Position numbers and translations under genes: made by a program. The notes under the pieces are model-generated. The model worked only from the letters and a program-made list of their open reading frames with translations. It was not told the DNA's origin and searched no databases. From positions 80,130-144,129 of the forward strand of contig JAHZHC010000020.1 in assembly GCA_019420505.1 (NCBI GenBank): a stretch of DNA of 64,000 nucleotides, written 5' to 3'. Origin of the DNA: Ruminococcus sp. (GTDB taxonomy: Bacteria; Bacillota; Clostridia; Oscillospirales; Ruminococcaceae). This document shows, piece by piece, positions 24,487 to 33,934 of this stretch. The stretch's first letter is position 1, and each line of letters begins with the position of its first letter.

Positions 24487-26523
24487 TTGAAAAGGAAAAA
24501 AAGAATTATCAGAATAACAGCATGCCTTTTAATACCCGCTGTTGCAGCCGTTTCAGTTATCGCAGGAAGTCTGATAAAAACATCTCCGCCTGACAATCCT
24601 CTTTTGATACAATCGGATACTGTTGATATAGATGATAACCATATAGATCTTTTCGGACTACCTCAGGACTTTTTATCTGATATAAAACAGCCCGAAATAA
24701 ATACCGAAGATTCAGAAAAACCTGAAGATTCTTCAGATAATGACCACAATTCCTCTGAATCCGAAAATGCTTCTAAAAATATAGATATTATAAATAATCA
24801 GAAGAATATCTATTCTTCATTACCCTCCGAAGTTTCGGGAACAAACAGCTTTAATTCTAACGGCAATAATGATAATAAACCTGTAAGATCCGGTGATTCA
24901 AGTAAAAACAGCAGCGATATATCAGGTGATAACAGAACCCCGTCAGGAAATAAAACCGATATTGATTATTTTACCGCTACTATCAAAAACGGCGAAACCT
25001 TACATTCCCGAAATTATTCCTTTAAAATAATCCACAATCAAAAATCCCTGAAAGTAAAAAGCACCTCAGTTTTTGTAAACGGTATAAAACAAGCAGATTT
25101 CAACGGCAGAATACTGCTTTCTGAAGGCGAAAATATAATTCGTATAGAAGTAACCTATACTGATAAAAATGCAAAATTAATTTCCGCTTATCGTGATTAT
25201 AAGGTTTTTGTGGAACTGGGCGACATTATTTTAACCACTGATTTAACAGACCGAACTGTTGATATAGATACGATTTCATTTGCCGCAAATGCAGTTCTGG
25301 ACAAAGAAGCAATACCCATAACCGTTCAATGCAACGAAATGCCGTTATCACAAACAAACGGTCTATATACCGCAAAGCTTTCAGAAAATGAAAATAGTAT
25401 TACTATATCTGCACAATGGCAAAGCAAAAAAATTTCAAGAACATATAAAATAATATATACTCCCTTAAAAAACTTTGAAATTAAAACCAGTCTTTCAGAT
25501 TGTACAGTAAACGACAATAGCTTTTCATTTACTGTCTTTATTCAAAACGGCAGTGAAAAATCAAAGCTGAATATTACCTTTAACGGGTCCGCATTATCAT
25601 TAAATAATAACGGCAGCTATACCGTAAATCTGAAAAACGGCAGCAATAAAATCAGACTAAAAGCAACGGATATAATAGAGGGAGAAACCGTTGTAATAAC
25701 TCAAAATTATACTGTAAAATTTGTGCCCCTTGCAGATGAACACACCGCTCCCCATATTGAATATATCAATGTTTCAAAAGACATGACCATAAAAGGCAGT
25801 GATTTTACCCTGAATATTCTGCCCCTTGATTATCTCGGAAACCGCATTTATCACGACGGAATATCCGTTCGGTTAAACGGGTCTGTTGTTTCCTTTGAGG
25901 GTGAAAATAAATTCACTGATTACGACTTGTATTTTAACAGCGGTATAAATGAACTGAATATACGCATTACAGATAAAGATGGAAGATATACAGATTTTTC
26001 CTATGATATTAACTGTATATCCGTTGCCGACGGCGAGGAATTAGGAGAAATAACAATAAGCGTCGATGCTAACGTTCTTGGTCTGGGATATCTTTCCGAA
26101 CCGACAAAAATTACAATCCGTCAAGGTGAAGCAGCATCTTATACTATTGTAAAATTTCTTGAAGAACAAGGCTTTTCGTGTGAATATTCAAATTCTTTAA
26201 CTGAAGGCTTCTATCTTTCAAGAATAAATAAGACGGGAATAGGAATAGGAGCGAAAATTCCGCAGGAATTAGCAGACGAGATCAATAAAAACGGACCGGG
26301 ATGGAACGATCAGAAATATGATGACAGTATCGGTGAATATGATTATTCCTTAGGCTCAGGCTGGGTAATCAGTGTAAATGACATTTTTATAGGCCGAAGT
26401 CTGTCTATTGCTAAATTAAAAGACGGTTACACAGTCAGAATCCGTTTTACCCTTGCTCACGGAAAAGATGTGGGAGCCGGTTATGACTTAGGCTATGAAA
26501 GCAATTTTAATAAAATATGGTGA
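24487..26523 (+). CDS. Membrane-anchored surface protein with cadherin-like domains and C-terminal DUF4430 domain
   Basis: A 678-aa protein starting at TTG, 7 nt after AAGGAGG; a nearby ATG is out of frame. One N-terminal hydrophobic segment (about 9-27, after KRKKR) serves as signal or anchor. An Asn/Ser/Asp-rich linker (about 70-160) leads to three or four cadherin-like beta-sandwich units (about 160-510). The C-terminal domain (about 520-678), with ITIRQGEAASYTIVKFLEE and GSGWVISVNDIFIGRS, is the DUF4430 fold, related to the beta domain of transcobalamin and intrinsic factor. With the toroid protein next to it and the riboswitch upstream, corrinoid binding is the likely job. Confidence 0.82.
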   Translation: MKRKKRIIRITACLLIPAVAAVSVIAGSLIKTSPPDNPLLIQSDTVDIDDNHIDLFGLPQDFLSDIKQPEINTEDSEKPEDSSDNDHNSSESENASKNIDIINNQKNIYSSLPSEVSGTNSFNSNGNNDNKPVRSGDSSKNSSDISGDNRTPSGNKTDIDYFTATIKNGETLHSRNYSFKIIHNQKSLKVKSTSVFVNGIKQADFNGRILLSEGENIIRIEVTYTDKNAKLISAYRDYKVFVELGDIILTTDLTDRTVDIDTISFAANAVLDKEAIPITVQCNEMPLSQTNGLYTAKLSENENSITISAQWQSKKISRTYKIIYTPLKNFEIKTSLSDCTVNDNSFSFTVFIQNGSEKSKLNITFNGSALSLNNNGSYTVNLKNGSNKIRLKATDIIEGETVVITQNYTVKFVPLADEHTAPHIEYINVSKDMTIKGSDFTLNILPLDYLGNRIYHDGISVRLNGSVVSFEGENKFTDYDLYFNSGINELNIRITDKDGRYTDFSYDINCISVADGEELGEITISVDANVLGLGYLSEPTKITIRQGEAASYTIVKFLEEQGFSCEYSNSLTEGFYLSRINKTGIGIGAKIPQELADEINKNGPGWNDQKYDDSIGEYDYSLGSGWVISVNDIFIGRSLSIAKLKDGYTVRIRFTLAHGKDVGAGYDLGYESNFNKIW

Positions 26524-26549
26524 TAACATCACCCGAAAAGGACGATCAG

Positions 26550-28391
26550 ATGGCTAATAAAAATATGCTCTTTAAACGAGTTATCGCAATTATTATAATG
26601 AATGTTCTGATATTTTCACTGTCATTCAGCGTAAATGCAAAGCATAAAGACTTTACCGCTCAGGATTTGGAGCAAATAATGCAGGATATAACATACTGGA
26701 AAAAGAACCGCTGCGGATATAACAAAAATGAATTCCTGTTTAATGCTGATTTTATTTCATCTGCAGGATCTCCGTCAACAGACTGGTATGCTATTGCACT
26801 GGGGAGAATGGGTGTTCAGGATAATTATTCATCATATCTTTCAGTATTAAAAAACAAAATTTCTGAAAAATATAAAACTGAGCAGAAGCTTGATTCCCAA
26901 AAGGCTACCGAATGGCATAGACTTTCCCTCGTTATCCTTGCGCTGGGGGAAGATCCTACAGAAATCAGTAAAAGCAAAATAAACCTTATTGCTGACGGTA
27001 CATATAATCGTAAAACCTCCTCTCAGTTAGACGCACAAGGCATCAACGGCTTGATCTGGGGTCTGATCTCCCTTGATTCAATGTCCTATGCAGTTCCCGA
27101 TAACGCTGAAACAACAAGAAATTCTATTATAACAGCAATTCTTGAAAGACAAAACCCCAACGGAAGCTTTTCACTGACCGGGAATTCCGAAGATACAGAC
27201 ATTACCGCAATGACTGTAACTGCCCTTTCTCCATACTTTAACAGTGAAGAAAAAATAATTGTTAAAGGCAGCGAAATAAAAATACGAGACGCAATTGAAA
27301 AGTCAGTAACCTATCTTTCGGAACAGCAAAAAAATAACGGCGGATTTTCCGATAAAACCGGCTCAGAGGCGATCTCACAAACTATCATAGCACTTTGTTC
27401 TCTCGGAATAGATCCCATAAATGACTCAAGATTCATAAAAAATGATCACAACCTTCTTGACGGACTGAAGAATTATAGGAATTCAGACGGAGGTTTTCTT
27501 CATAATCTTAACGATCAGGAAAGTGACTCTATCTCATGTGAACAAGCTTTTTTAGCTTTAATAAGTCTGTACAGATATCAAAATAACCTGCGGAATCTAT
27601 ATGACTTTCGACAGGAAATGACGGCAAATCAAAAAGCTGAAATCTCAGCGCTTGAAACAAAAATCAACAAGCTTACATATGATAAACAATCTGTTTCCAA
27701 AACATTTGAAAGCTATCTTGAAATTAAAGCTGAAGAAAGACGCTATGTGAAAAATTATTATCTGCTTGCTGATAAAATGGAAAAGCTGAATATTACAAAC
27801 ACAAGTGAAAGTCTTATCCACATTATGAATAAAAACGTAAACGGCAATGGTACGGTAATTGATATTATCAGTCAGAACAATAAAGATAACATAACTGTTT
27901 TTAATGATAATGACATTCTAAAATTTAATTCTCTGCCCGATAAAATAACAACCGAGCATTATACAGATGTGATTTATCTTTATGATAAGCTTAATAACGC
28001 AAATAATAAAAAAGACTATCCTGAAATTTTAAATTCACTGGCTGAAAAGAAATTGAAAATAGAAGCCCTTCGCAGAAAAATTGAGGATATCAATGAAAAT
28101 ATACTTAACAGTCTATATCCCTTTGATTCTATAACTTTAAACGATAAAAAAACAATTGAAGCAATATATAACGATACAGAAAGTCTGAGCGAATATGATA
28201 AAACGCAAATCCTCGGTTATGACGATGTATTAAAAGCTAAAACTAAACTTGAAACAATGAAGAGAAATATTATACTTGAAATTGTTTTTTCCGTTGTTTT
28301 AATAATACTGTTGGCATTGATCGTTTTAAGGATAAGAAAAAAACGTGCCATTAAAAAGAAAAATAAATTCTCTGAAAATGAAGATTGGTAA
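26550..28391 (+). CDS. Secreted alpha/alpha-toroid (prenyltransferase/squalene-oxidase repeat) protein, transcobalamin-like
   Basis: A 613-aa protein with a signal peptide (about 1-32), an alpha/alpha-barrel (about 35-340), a charged helical stretch and a C-terminal membrane helix (about 575-600) followed by KKRAIKKK. The barrel shows repeat signatures such as NPNGSFS, NNGGFSD and NSDGGFL, each after a Q/R helix, as in squalene-cyclase-type repeats. Animal transcobalamin pairs this barrel with a DUF4430-like domain; here they are on neighbouring proteins. The late ITLNDKKTIEA segment resembles the helical repeats of the 1347-aa protein. I prefer the ATG at 26550 (AAAAGGA 7 nt upstream) to one 33 nt earlier that overlaps the previous gene. 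Confidence 0.78.
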   Translation: MANKNMLFKRVIAIIIMNVLIFSLSFSVNAKHKDFTAQDLEQIMQDITYWKKNRCGYNKNEFLFNADFISSAGSPSTDWYAIALGRMGVQDNYSSYLSVLKNKISEKYKTEQKLDSQKATEWHRLSLVILALGEDPTEISKSKINLIADGTYNRKTSSQLDAQGINGLIWGLISLDSMSYAVPDNAETTRNSIITAILERQNPNGSFSLTGNSEDTDITAMTVTALSPYFNSEEKIIVKGSEIKIRDAIEKSVTYLSEQQKNNGGFSDKTGSEAISQTIIALCSLGIDPINDSRFIKNDHNLLDGLKNYRNSDGGFLHNLNDQESDSISCEQAFLALISLYRYQNNLRNLYDFRQEMTANQKAEISALETKINKLTYDKQSVSKTFESYLEIKAEERRYVKNYYLLADKMEKLNITNTSESLIHIMNKNVNGNGTVIDIISQNNKDNITVFNDNDILKFNSLPDKITTEHYTDVIYLYDKLNNANNKKDYPEILNSLAEKKLKIEALRRKIEDINENILNSLYPFDSITLNDKKTIEAIYNDTESLSEYDKTQILGYDDVLKAKTKLETMKRNIILEIVFSVVLIILLALIVLRIRKKRAIKKKNKFSENEDW

Positions 28392-28403
28392 GGAGCATGC
28401 CTC

Positions 28404-29354
28404 ATGAAAAATAAAACAGAACAAATTATAACTGAATTAAAAAAAGCAATAGTCGGTAAAGACGAAATACTTAAAAAAGTCTATATGGCTATACTTGCGG
28501 GAGGACACGTTCTTCTTGAAGACGTACCGGGTGTAGGAAAAACAACTCTTGCACTTGCCTTTTCAAAAACCCTGGGACTTGATTATAAAAGAATCCAGTT
28601 TACCTCTGACAGTGTTCCGTCGGATATAACAGGCTTTTCAGTCTTTGATAAATCACAGAACAAATTTGTATATCAAAAGGGCGCAGCTATGACAAACCTG
28701 CTTTTAGCTGATGAAATCAACCGTACCTCAAGTAAAACCCAGTCTGCCCTTCTTGAAACAATGGAAGAACATCAGGTCACTGTGGACGGCATAACTCACC
28801 CGCTTCCCTCTCCTTTCATTGTTCTTGCAACACAAAACCCCGTAGGTTCAGCAGGAACTCAAATGCTTCCTCCATCACAAATGGACAGATTTATGATAAA
28901 GCTTGAAATGGGATATCCCGACTTTAAAAGTCAGGTGAATATTCTAAAAGACAGACATAACGAAAATCCGCTTGACTCTGTTCAGTCTGTTGTTACAGCC
29001 AATGATATAACCGAACTTCAAAAGAATGTACAGAATATACATACAGATGATGAGATATATGAATATGTCACAAGACTTGCCGAATACAGCAGAAATCTTG
29101 AAACCACAGAACTTGGAATAAGTCCAAGAGGCGCTTTGAGTGTTTGCAGAATGGCAAAAGCACATGCCTTTGTAAACGGACGTGACTATGTTGTTCCCGA
29201 TGATATAAGAGCTATTTTCTGCGATGTCTGCGCTCACAGGATCATTATCACACAAAGGGCAAGACTTTCAGGTCATAACAGTCAGTCTGCCGCTAAAGAA
29301 ATAATTGATTCTGTTCCCGTTCCATCCATCAGGATCAAGGGCAAAAAGCTATGA
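28404..29354 (+). CDS. MoxR-family AAA+ ATPase
   Basis: A 316-aa cytosolic chaperone-type ATPase. Walker A is DVPGVGKTTLALAF, Walker B LLADEINRTSSKTQSALLEAM-like, and the ATQNPVGSAGTQMLPPSQMDRFMIK block is the MoxR signature. The lid domain is about 200-316. MoxR ATPases act on VWA- or DUF58-containing client proteins, and a DUF58 protein is encoded next with a 4-nt ATGA overlap. Twelve bases separate it from the toroid gene; AAGGAG precedes the start. Confidence 0.93.
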   Translation: MKNKTEQIITELKKAIVGKDEILKKVYMAILAGGHVLLEDVPGVGKTTLALAFSKTLGLDYKRIQFTSDSVPSDITGFSVFDKSQNKFVYQKGAAMTNLLLADEINRTSSKTQSALLETMEEHQVTVDGITHPLPSPFIVLATQNPVGSAGTQMLPPSQMDRFMIKLEMGYPDFKSQVNILKDRHNENPLDSVQSVVTANDITELQKNVQNIHTDDEIYEYVTRLAEYSRNLETTELGISPRGALSVCRMAKAHAFVNGRDYVVPDDIRAIFCDVCAHRIIITQRARLSGHNSQSAAKEIIDSVPVPSIRIKGKKL

Positions 29355-30436
29355 TTAAATCCTGGATTTTTTATATCTTCTGGCTCATAACGGTCTTTTT
29401 GCTTAATGTATTTTCAGCTTCATATGCTTTTTTGATTCTCCTATGTATTTCAATTATATTGCCTGTAATAATTATTATCGTCAACAGATTTATCAGATAT
29501 GATCTTGAAATTTTTATAAACCTTCCGGATTCAGTTGAAAAGAATAAACCTGCGGCAGGTGTAATTACAGTAAAAAATAAAACAAAATTTTTCTGCCCTT
29601 TAGTTAAAATTACACTTTCAGGCGGAAACAATGTTACCGGAGAAAATCAGGTGCTTGAACGGTATTTTTCCCTGCTTCCTTTAGGACAAGCAAATATGGA
29701 TTTTAAGTTAAAAGACAGCTATTGCGGTAAAATTTCATTTAAAGCAAAGCAAGTCAAGGTTTATGATATTTCAGCACTGACATATAAAAAATATAATGCT
29801 GAAGTAAAAGGCTCTGTCATTGTCCTGCCTGAAATACTTCCGATTGACTATACAATTTCAGATATACTTGATGAAAATATAAACAGCATTGATTATTCGT
29901 CGGATAAACCCGGATTTGATTTAAGCGAACCCTATGAACACCGTGAATATATTGCAGGAGACAGTCCCAGAAGCATACATTGGAAGCTGTCTCAGAAACT
30001 GAACAAGCTTATTATACGGCAAGGCGGTATGCCGTCACCCACATCAGCCTTGCTGATCTTAGACACCTGTTTAAGTGACAGCAATGACATTCCTTCATTT
30101 TCAAGGCTTTCAAAGACGGTAGAAATTTTCATATCCTTAAGTAAAAAAATGTGTGATTGTCATACCGCACATACGTTGTGCTTCTACGACCATTCGTACA
30201 ATGAAATATTTGAATATTCAATAGTCTCAGATTCCGACTGGTTCAGCGTTATCCCAAAAATACTTTCTGCAAGCTTCAGAACTGACAGAAAAACCTCGCT
30301 TGACCGCTGCTGTGAAAACAGAACCCTTCAGTTTAACAATATATTCTTCATTTCCCCCTGCTCAAACATATCATCAGATTTGGAAAACAATAATCTTACG
30401 GTCCTTACAGCTGATGATTTTTCAAATAATATCTAA
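29351..30436 (+). CDS. DUF58 domain-containing membrane protein
   Basis: A 361-aa protein. Two N-terminal membrane segments (about 5-45) are followed by an extracytoplasmic-type beta region and the DUF58 block (about 190-240), with PYEHREYIAGDSPRSIHWKLSQKLNKLIIRQGG, which is diagnostic. A VWA-like fold follows (ALLILDTCLSD). DUF58 proteins partner with MoxR ATPases, usually alongside a transglutaminase-like membrane protein, as here. The biochemical role of the trio is unknown. Confidence 0.9.
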   Translation: MIKSWIFYIFWLITVFLLNVFSASYAFLILLCISIILPVIIIIVNRFIRYDLEIFINLPDSVEKNKPAAGVITVKNKTKFFCPLVKITLSGGNNVTGENQVLERYFSLLPLGQANMDFKLKDSYCGKISFKAKQVKVYDISALTYKKYNAEVKGSVIVLPEILPIDYTISDILDENINSIDYSSDKPGFDLSEPYEHREYIAGDSPRSIHWKLSQKLNKLIIRQGGMPSPTSALLILDTCLSDSNDIPSFSRLSKTVEIFISLSKKMCDCHTAHTLCFYDHSYNEIFEYSIVSDSDWFSVIPKILSASFRTDRKTSLDRCCENRTLQFNNIFFISPCSNISSDLENNNLTVLTADDFSNNI

Positions 30437-30455
30437 CTATATGAAAGGAAAAAAT

Positions 30456-32792
30456 ATGCCCAAAGCCGATATTGTTACATTAAAATTTCATATCAGTGAA
30501 AACCGCAACAGCCAAAGGGATTCTTTTGTAAGCCTGCTTTTTAATCTGCTTTTATCCGCATTTGCATTTTCAGGCTTCGGCGGTGTTTTCTGCATCACAT
30601 TCAACATCAGTGTTAATGCCCCTCCGGTTTTATTTTTCGCTTGTATTTCATCAGCTTTTTTGCTTTTGCCACTTCAAAAACTTCGGATCATAGCAAGTTT
30701 TATTCCTGCCGCTTCTGCAATTATTATTAATATTTTCTTCTGGACATACACAGCCAATGGATTTGTTTATACTTCAAACCGTATATTAAATACAATCGGC
30801 TGTAAATTCTCAATAATTATGCCTCAGCTTGAAAAAATCTCAGAAAAAAGCGCCGATGAAAGAATATCTGTGACTTTATTTTTTATAACAATTTCTGTTC
30901 TGATTTCATATGCTGTTGCATTTTCTATTAAGCATAATGACATTATAATACCGATAATTCCGGCAATTCCATCAGTTTTATTCTGCATTATTTTTGAAGG
31001 TGCTCCGCCGCTGATTTTTGTCTGCCTCTCTGCTTTATATGTACTTGGTGTTTTTTTTAAAAAGCTTTCCGGCAGCTTAGTCAGCATTTTCAGCTTGATT
31101 TCCTGCACTATCATTTGTGCACTTTGCATACTGATCTTTTCAGCGTCAGGCATTGGAAATAACTATAACGGCAATTTTTTTAATCATATAAAAAATCAAA
31201 TATTAAATGAAATAAACGACCTGCGTTACGGTAAAAGCAATGTTATGACTGAAGGGAATTTTTCAGACCTGAAACCTTTTGAACCGCAGGGAAAAAAACA
31301 GCTTGAAGTCTTGATGTCAAAACCTGATTCACTGTATCTTAGAGGCTTTATTGGTGAAGTCTATGATAAAAACGGTTGGCACAGTCTTGATTCAGAACAG
31401 CTTTATGAAAGTTCCGATCTGTTCTATTGGCTTCACAAGAAAAGCTTTTACGGACAAACTCAGCTTGCATCGGCTGCAGGTCTTTCACAGGATTTTTCAG
31501 ATAATATCAACAAAATAACCGTGAATAATAAAGGTGCAAGCAGAAAATATATTTATGCGCCTTATGAGGTTCTGACAGCAGATAATGATATTCTCAGGGA
31601 AAATGGTATAGGTGACAGCAGTCTGATATCCGCCGGATTAAAGGGCAATGAATTCTATTCTTTCAACTCAGCAGAAAATCAGGTAAAACAATTTCCTGAG
31701 ATACTGAAAAGCATAAAAGGATCTGACTCCCCTAAAACCTCAGAATATCTGAATAATGAGAGCCATTACAGAAAATTTGTCTATAATTCTTATCTTGATA
31801 TACCTGACCACATACAGAATATCCTTGAAAATCAACTGGGTAAATACGATTCTGACAAAAACGGAAGACTTGATTATTCAACAGCACAGCAGAAAATTCT
31901 TTCCTTTCTTTCTTCAAAGGTTACATATAACGCCAATGTATCATTTTCAGAGAATAACATTGATTTCATTCAATATTTTCTTGAACAGAGCTGTGAGGGA
32001 TATTCCGTTCACTATGCAACTGCTGCGGCATTGATGTTCCGATATTACGGAATTCCTGCGAGATATACGGAAGGTTTTCTGATTACTCCTGAGGATACCG
32101 AACATGCACTCTCAAATTCGCCTATTAACATAGACGATAGTCATTTTCATGCCTGGGTTGAGTTTTACCGTGACGGTATCGGCTGGATACCGTTTGAAAC
32201 AACACCGCCATATCTTGATGTAATGGAAAAAGCCGAGGATATTGCACCATTGCCTGACAATGACAATCCTCCGGACAATGACAATAACAGCCCGTCTGAT
32301 AATGAGGAAAATATCCGTCAGGGCGAAATAAAATCGAGTGAAATTGAAGAAAATCACAGATCAAAATATATCATAACGATTATTACAGCATTGATATCAG
32401 CCGCATTAATGATTTTTATTTTGATTTGCATTTTAAAGAGATTGAAGCTATATAAGAAGCTGAAATCATTTGAAAGGTCTGACAATAAAACAAGTGTTAT
32501 AATGACATTTGCTTTTATAGTCAATCTTCTTATAATTACAAAACACTTAGAAAATGAAAATCAGCTTTACATATCTGACTCATCATTGTATAATAAAAGA
32601 GATAAATTATCAAACGATATGAAATTATCTTTGGATATATATGATAAAGCAAAGTTCAGCAATCATAAAATTTCCGATGATGAAAAGCAACTCGTTTTAT
32701 CCCTTATGTCAAATGTTGTCGAAAGGATAAAAAGCGAAAGCTCATGGATAAAAAATACAGCTAATCGTTTCATCAGATGCATTTACAAATAA
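30456..32792 (+). CDS. Polytopic transglutaminase-like (TgpA-type) protein lacking the catalytic Cys
   Basis: A 778-aa protein. N-terminal membrane segments (about 30-230) lead to a large outer domain with a transglutaminase-fold core (about 480-590), then an Asp/Asn-rich linker and a last membrane helix (about 640-662). In the core the usual GYCxxF/YA nucleophile motif reads EGYSVHYATA, so the Cys is Ser517. The His (H565 in HFHAW) remains, and Glu581 occupies the Asp position (IPFETTP). It may be a binding protein rather than an enzyme. I chose ATG 30456 because AAAGGA lies 6 nt upstream; the longer frame overlaps the DUF58 gene by 137 nt. Confidence 0.85.
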   Translation: MPKADIVTLKFHISENRNSQRDSFVSLLFNLLLSAFAFSGFGGVFCITFNISVNAPPVLFFACISSAFLLLPLQKLRIIASFIPAASAIIINIFFWTYTANGFVYTSNRILNTIGCKFSIIMPQLEKISEKSADERISVTLFFITISVLISYAVAFSIKHNDIIIPIIPAIPSVLFCIIFEGAPPLIFVCLSALYVLGVFFKKLSGSLVSIFSLISCTIICALCILIFSASGIGNNYNGNFFNHIKNQILNEINDLRYGKSNVMTEGNFSDLKPFEPQGKKQLEVLMSKPDSLYLRGFIGEVYDKNGWHSLDSEQLYESSDLFYWLHKKSFYGQTQLASAAGLSQDFSDNINKITVNNKGASRKYIYAPYEVLTADNDILRENGIGDSSLISAGLKGNEFYSFNSAENQVKQFPEILKSIKGSDSPKTSEYLNNESHYRKFVYNSYLDIPDHIQNILENQLGKYDSDKNGRLDYSTAQQKILSFLSSKVTYNANVSFSENNIDFIQYFLEQSCEGYSVHYATAAALMFRYYGIPARYTEGFLITPEDTEHALSNSPINIDDSHFHAWVEFYRDGIGWIPFETTPPYLDVMEKAEDIAPLPDNDNPPDNDNNSPSDNEENIRQGEIKSSEIEENHRSKYIITIITALISAALMIFILICILKRLKLYKKLKSFERSDNKTSVIMTFAFIVNLLIITKHLENENQLYISDSSLYNKRDKLSNDMKLSLDIYDKAKFSNHKISDDEKQLVLSLMSNVVERIKSESSWIKNTANRFIRCIYK

Positions 32793-32809
32793 AATAAGGA
32801 AGTGTTAAC

Positions 32810-33334
32810 ATGAAAAAGAATATACTTATTGTTTTCTCTGCGCTGATCGTTATAGCAATAATAATTATGGGTACAGATTTTCAGACAGTTGATGAATATT
32901 ATCTTACTCACATTGACGATATAAAGCCAGATTCTCAAACGGTGTTTATTTCCGTAAGCTGCGACACTATACTCGATAATTATGATAAGCTGGAGGAAAG
33001 CCTTAAAAACGAAAAGTATGTACCGAATGACGGAATTATACTGAATAAAACAGAATATGTGCTCCGCAACGGTGATAGCGCCTTTGATATTCTTGAACGT
33101 GCAGCTCGTCACAATAAAATACCTTTGGAATATAAAGGAGCTGATGAAACAGGCTACGGAAGCGCTTATATTCAGGGAATTAACCATATATATGAGCTTT
33201 CCTGCGGGGAAGGGTCAGGCTGGACATTTTTGGTGAACGGAGAAACACCTCAGTATGGCTGTTCTCAATTAAAGCTGGAGGACGGCGATTTTGTAGAATG
33301 GGTATATACCTGCAACTATGGTGAAGATTTATAA
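32810..33334 (+). CDS. Small exported DUF4430 protein
   Basis: A 174-aa protein with an N-terminal membrane or signal segment (about 4-22) and one DUF4430 domain (about 45-170): FISVSCDTI, LRNGDSAFDILERAARHNKIPLEY, GSGWTFLVNGETPQYGCSQLKLEDGDFVEWVYT. This is the clearest transcobalamin beta-domain-like sequence in the locus. It may be the minimal corrinoid-binding partner of the toroid protein or of the ECF transporter. It lies 17 nt after the transglutaminase-like gene with AAGGAAG before the start. Confidence 0.85.
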   Translation: MKKNILIVFSALIVIAIIIMGTDFQTVDEYYLTHIDDIKPDSQTVFISVSCDTILDNYDKLEESLKNEKYVPNDGIILNKTEYVLRNGDSAFDILERAARHNKIPLEYKGADETGYGSAYIQGINHIYELSCGEGSGWTFLVNGETPQYGCSQLKLEDGDFVEWVYTCNYGEDL

Positions 33335-33393
33335 AGCTTTGAATAAATTTGTAAAATTCAAATCTGCACATTTACGATGAATTATGTCTATCA

Positions 33394-33457
33394 GGGGTCT
33401 TAGCGCAGACAGCGCTTGTCACGATATAAATTTGATGAAGAGAATAATTCTGACCCC
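33394..33457 (+). repeat. Dispersed structured repeat, copy C
   Basis: Outer stem GGGGTC (33394-33399) / GACCCC (33452-33457); inner hairpin AGCGC-agaca-GCGCT; the second hairpin is degenerate (TCAC..GATGA). It is in inverted orientation to copy D, 158 nt away. Confidence 0.7.
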
Positions 33458-33607
33458 GCTATAGTGAGTTTTTAAAGAATTGGTATGCTGAGTTGCTCCA
33501 AAAATGTCTGTCCTTTTTACAGTAAATCCTGTCAGTTAAATTTTACAGTTGTAATACAATTTTTCAGTAATATTTCGTTTGAGGTGAAAATAGTTTTTTG
33601 CAAACTT

Positions 33608-33760
33608 ACCACAGCGGGGTCAAAGCTATAGATATCACTAACTTGTAACGTGATAAGCGCCGTCTGCGCTAAGACCCCTCTACTAATAGGCTTATTTTGA
33701 GGTTTTTTGCACGCAAACGTGCAACTTTGAATGAAATATGAACAAAGTTTGGAGCTTTGC
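33608..33760 (-). repeat. Dispersed structured repeat, copy D (with extended flank)
   Basis: On the minus strand the core (33616-33678) reads GGGGTC, AGCGC-agacg-GCGCT, ATCAC..GTGAT, GACCCC. Upstream of it (33680-33760) a flank with hairpin TTGCACG-TTTG-CGTGCAA is nearly identical to that of copy E at 63.85 kb. The 33335-33934 gap holds copies C and D and no credible gene. Confidence 0.75.
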
Positions 33761-33934
33761 ATAAATTTGTATGCTAAAAATTGTGGATTATTAACAAATA
33801 TATCCTTGGCTAAAAGACCAAGTTATCCGCTGAAAAAATAAATTTCAGTAACCGTAAGTTATATCTTTATATTAATCTAATTACCCATATAAAATTGGAC
33901 TAAAATAAAAAGACTTTAAAGGAGATGATTGATT

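Noticed and set aside
30300..30455. Upstream extension of the transglutaminase-like gene
   Set aside because: It overlaps the DUF58 gene by 137 nt without a ribosome site; ATG 30456 has AAAGGA 6 nt upstream.
33335..33934. Insertion sequence or missing gene in the 600-nt gap
   Set aside because: No transposase or conserved frame is present; the gap is explained by two inverted copies of the dispersed repeat.
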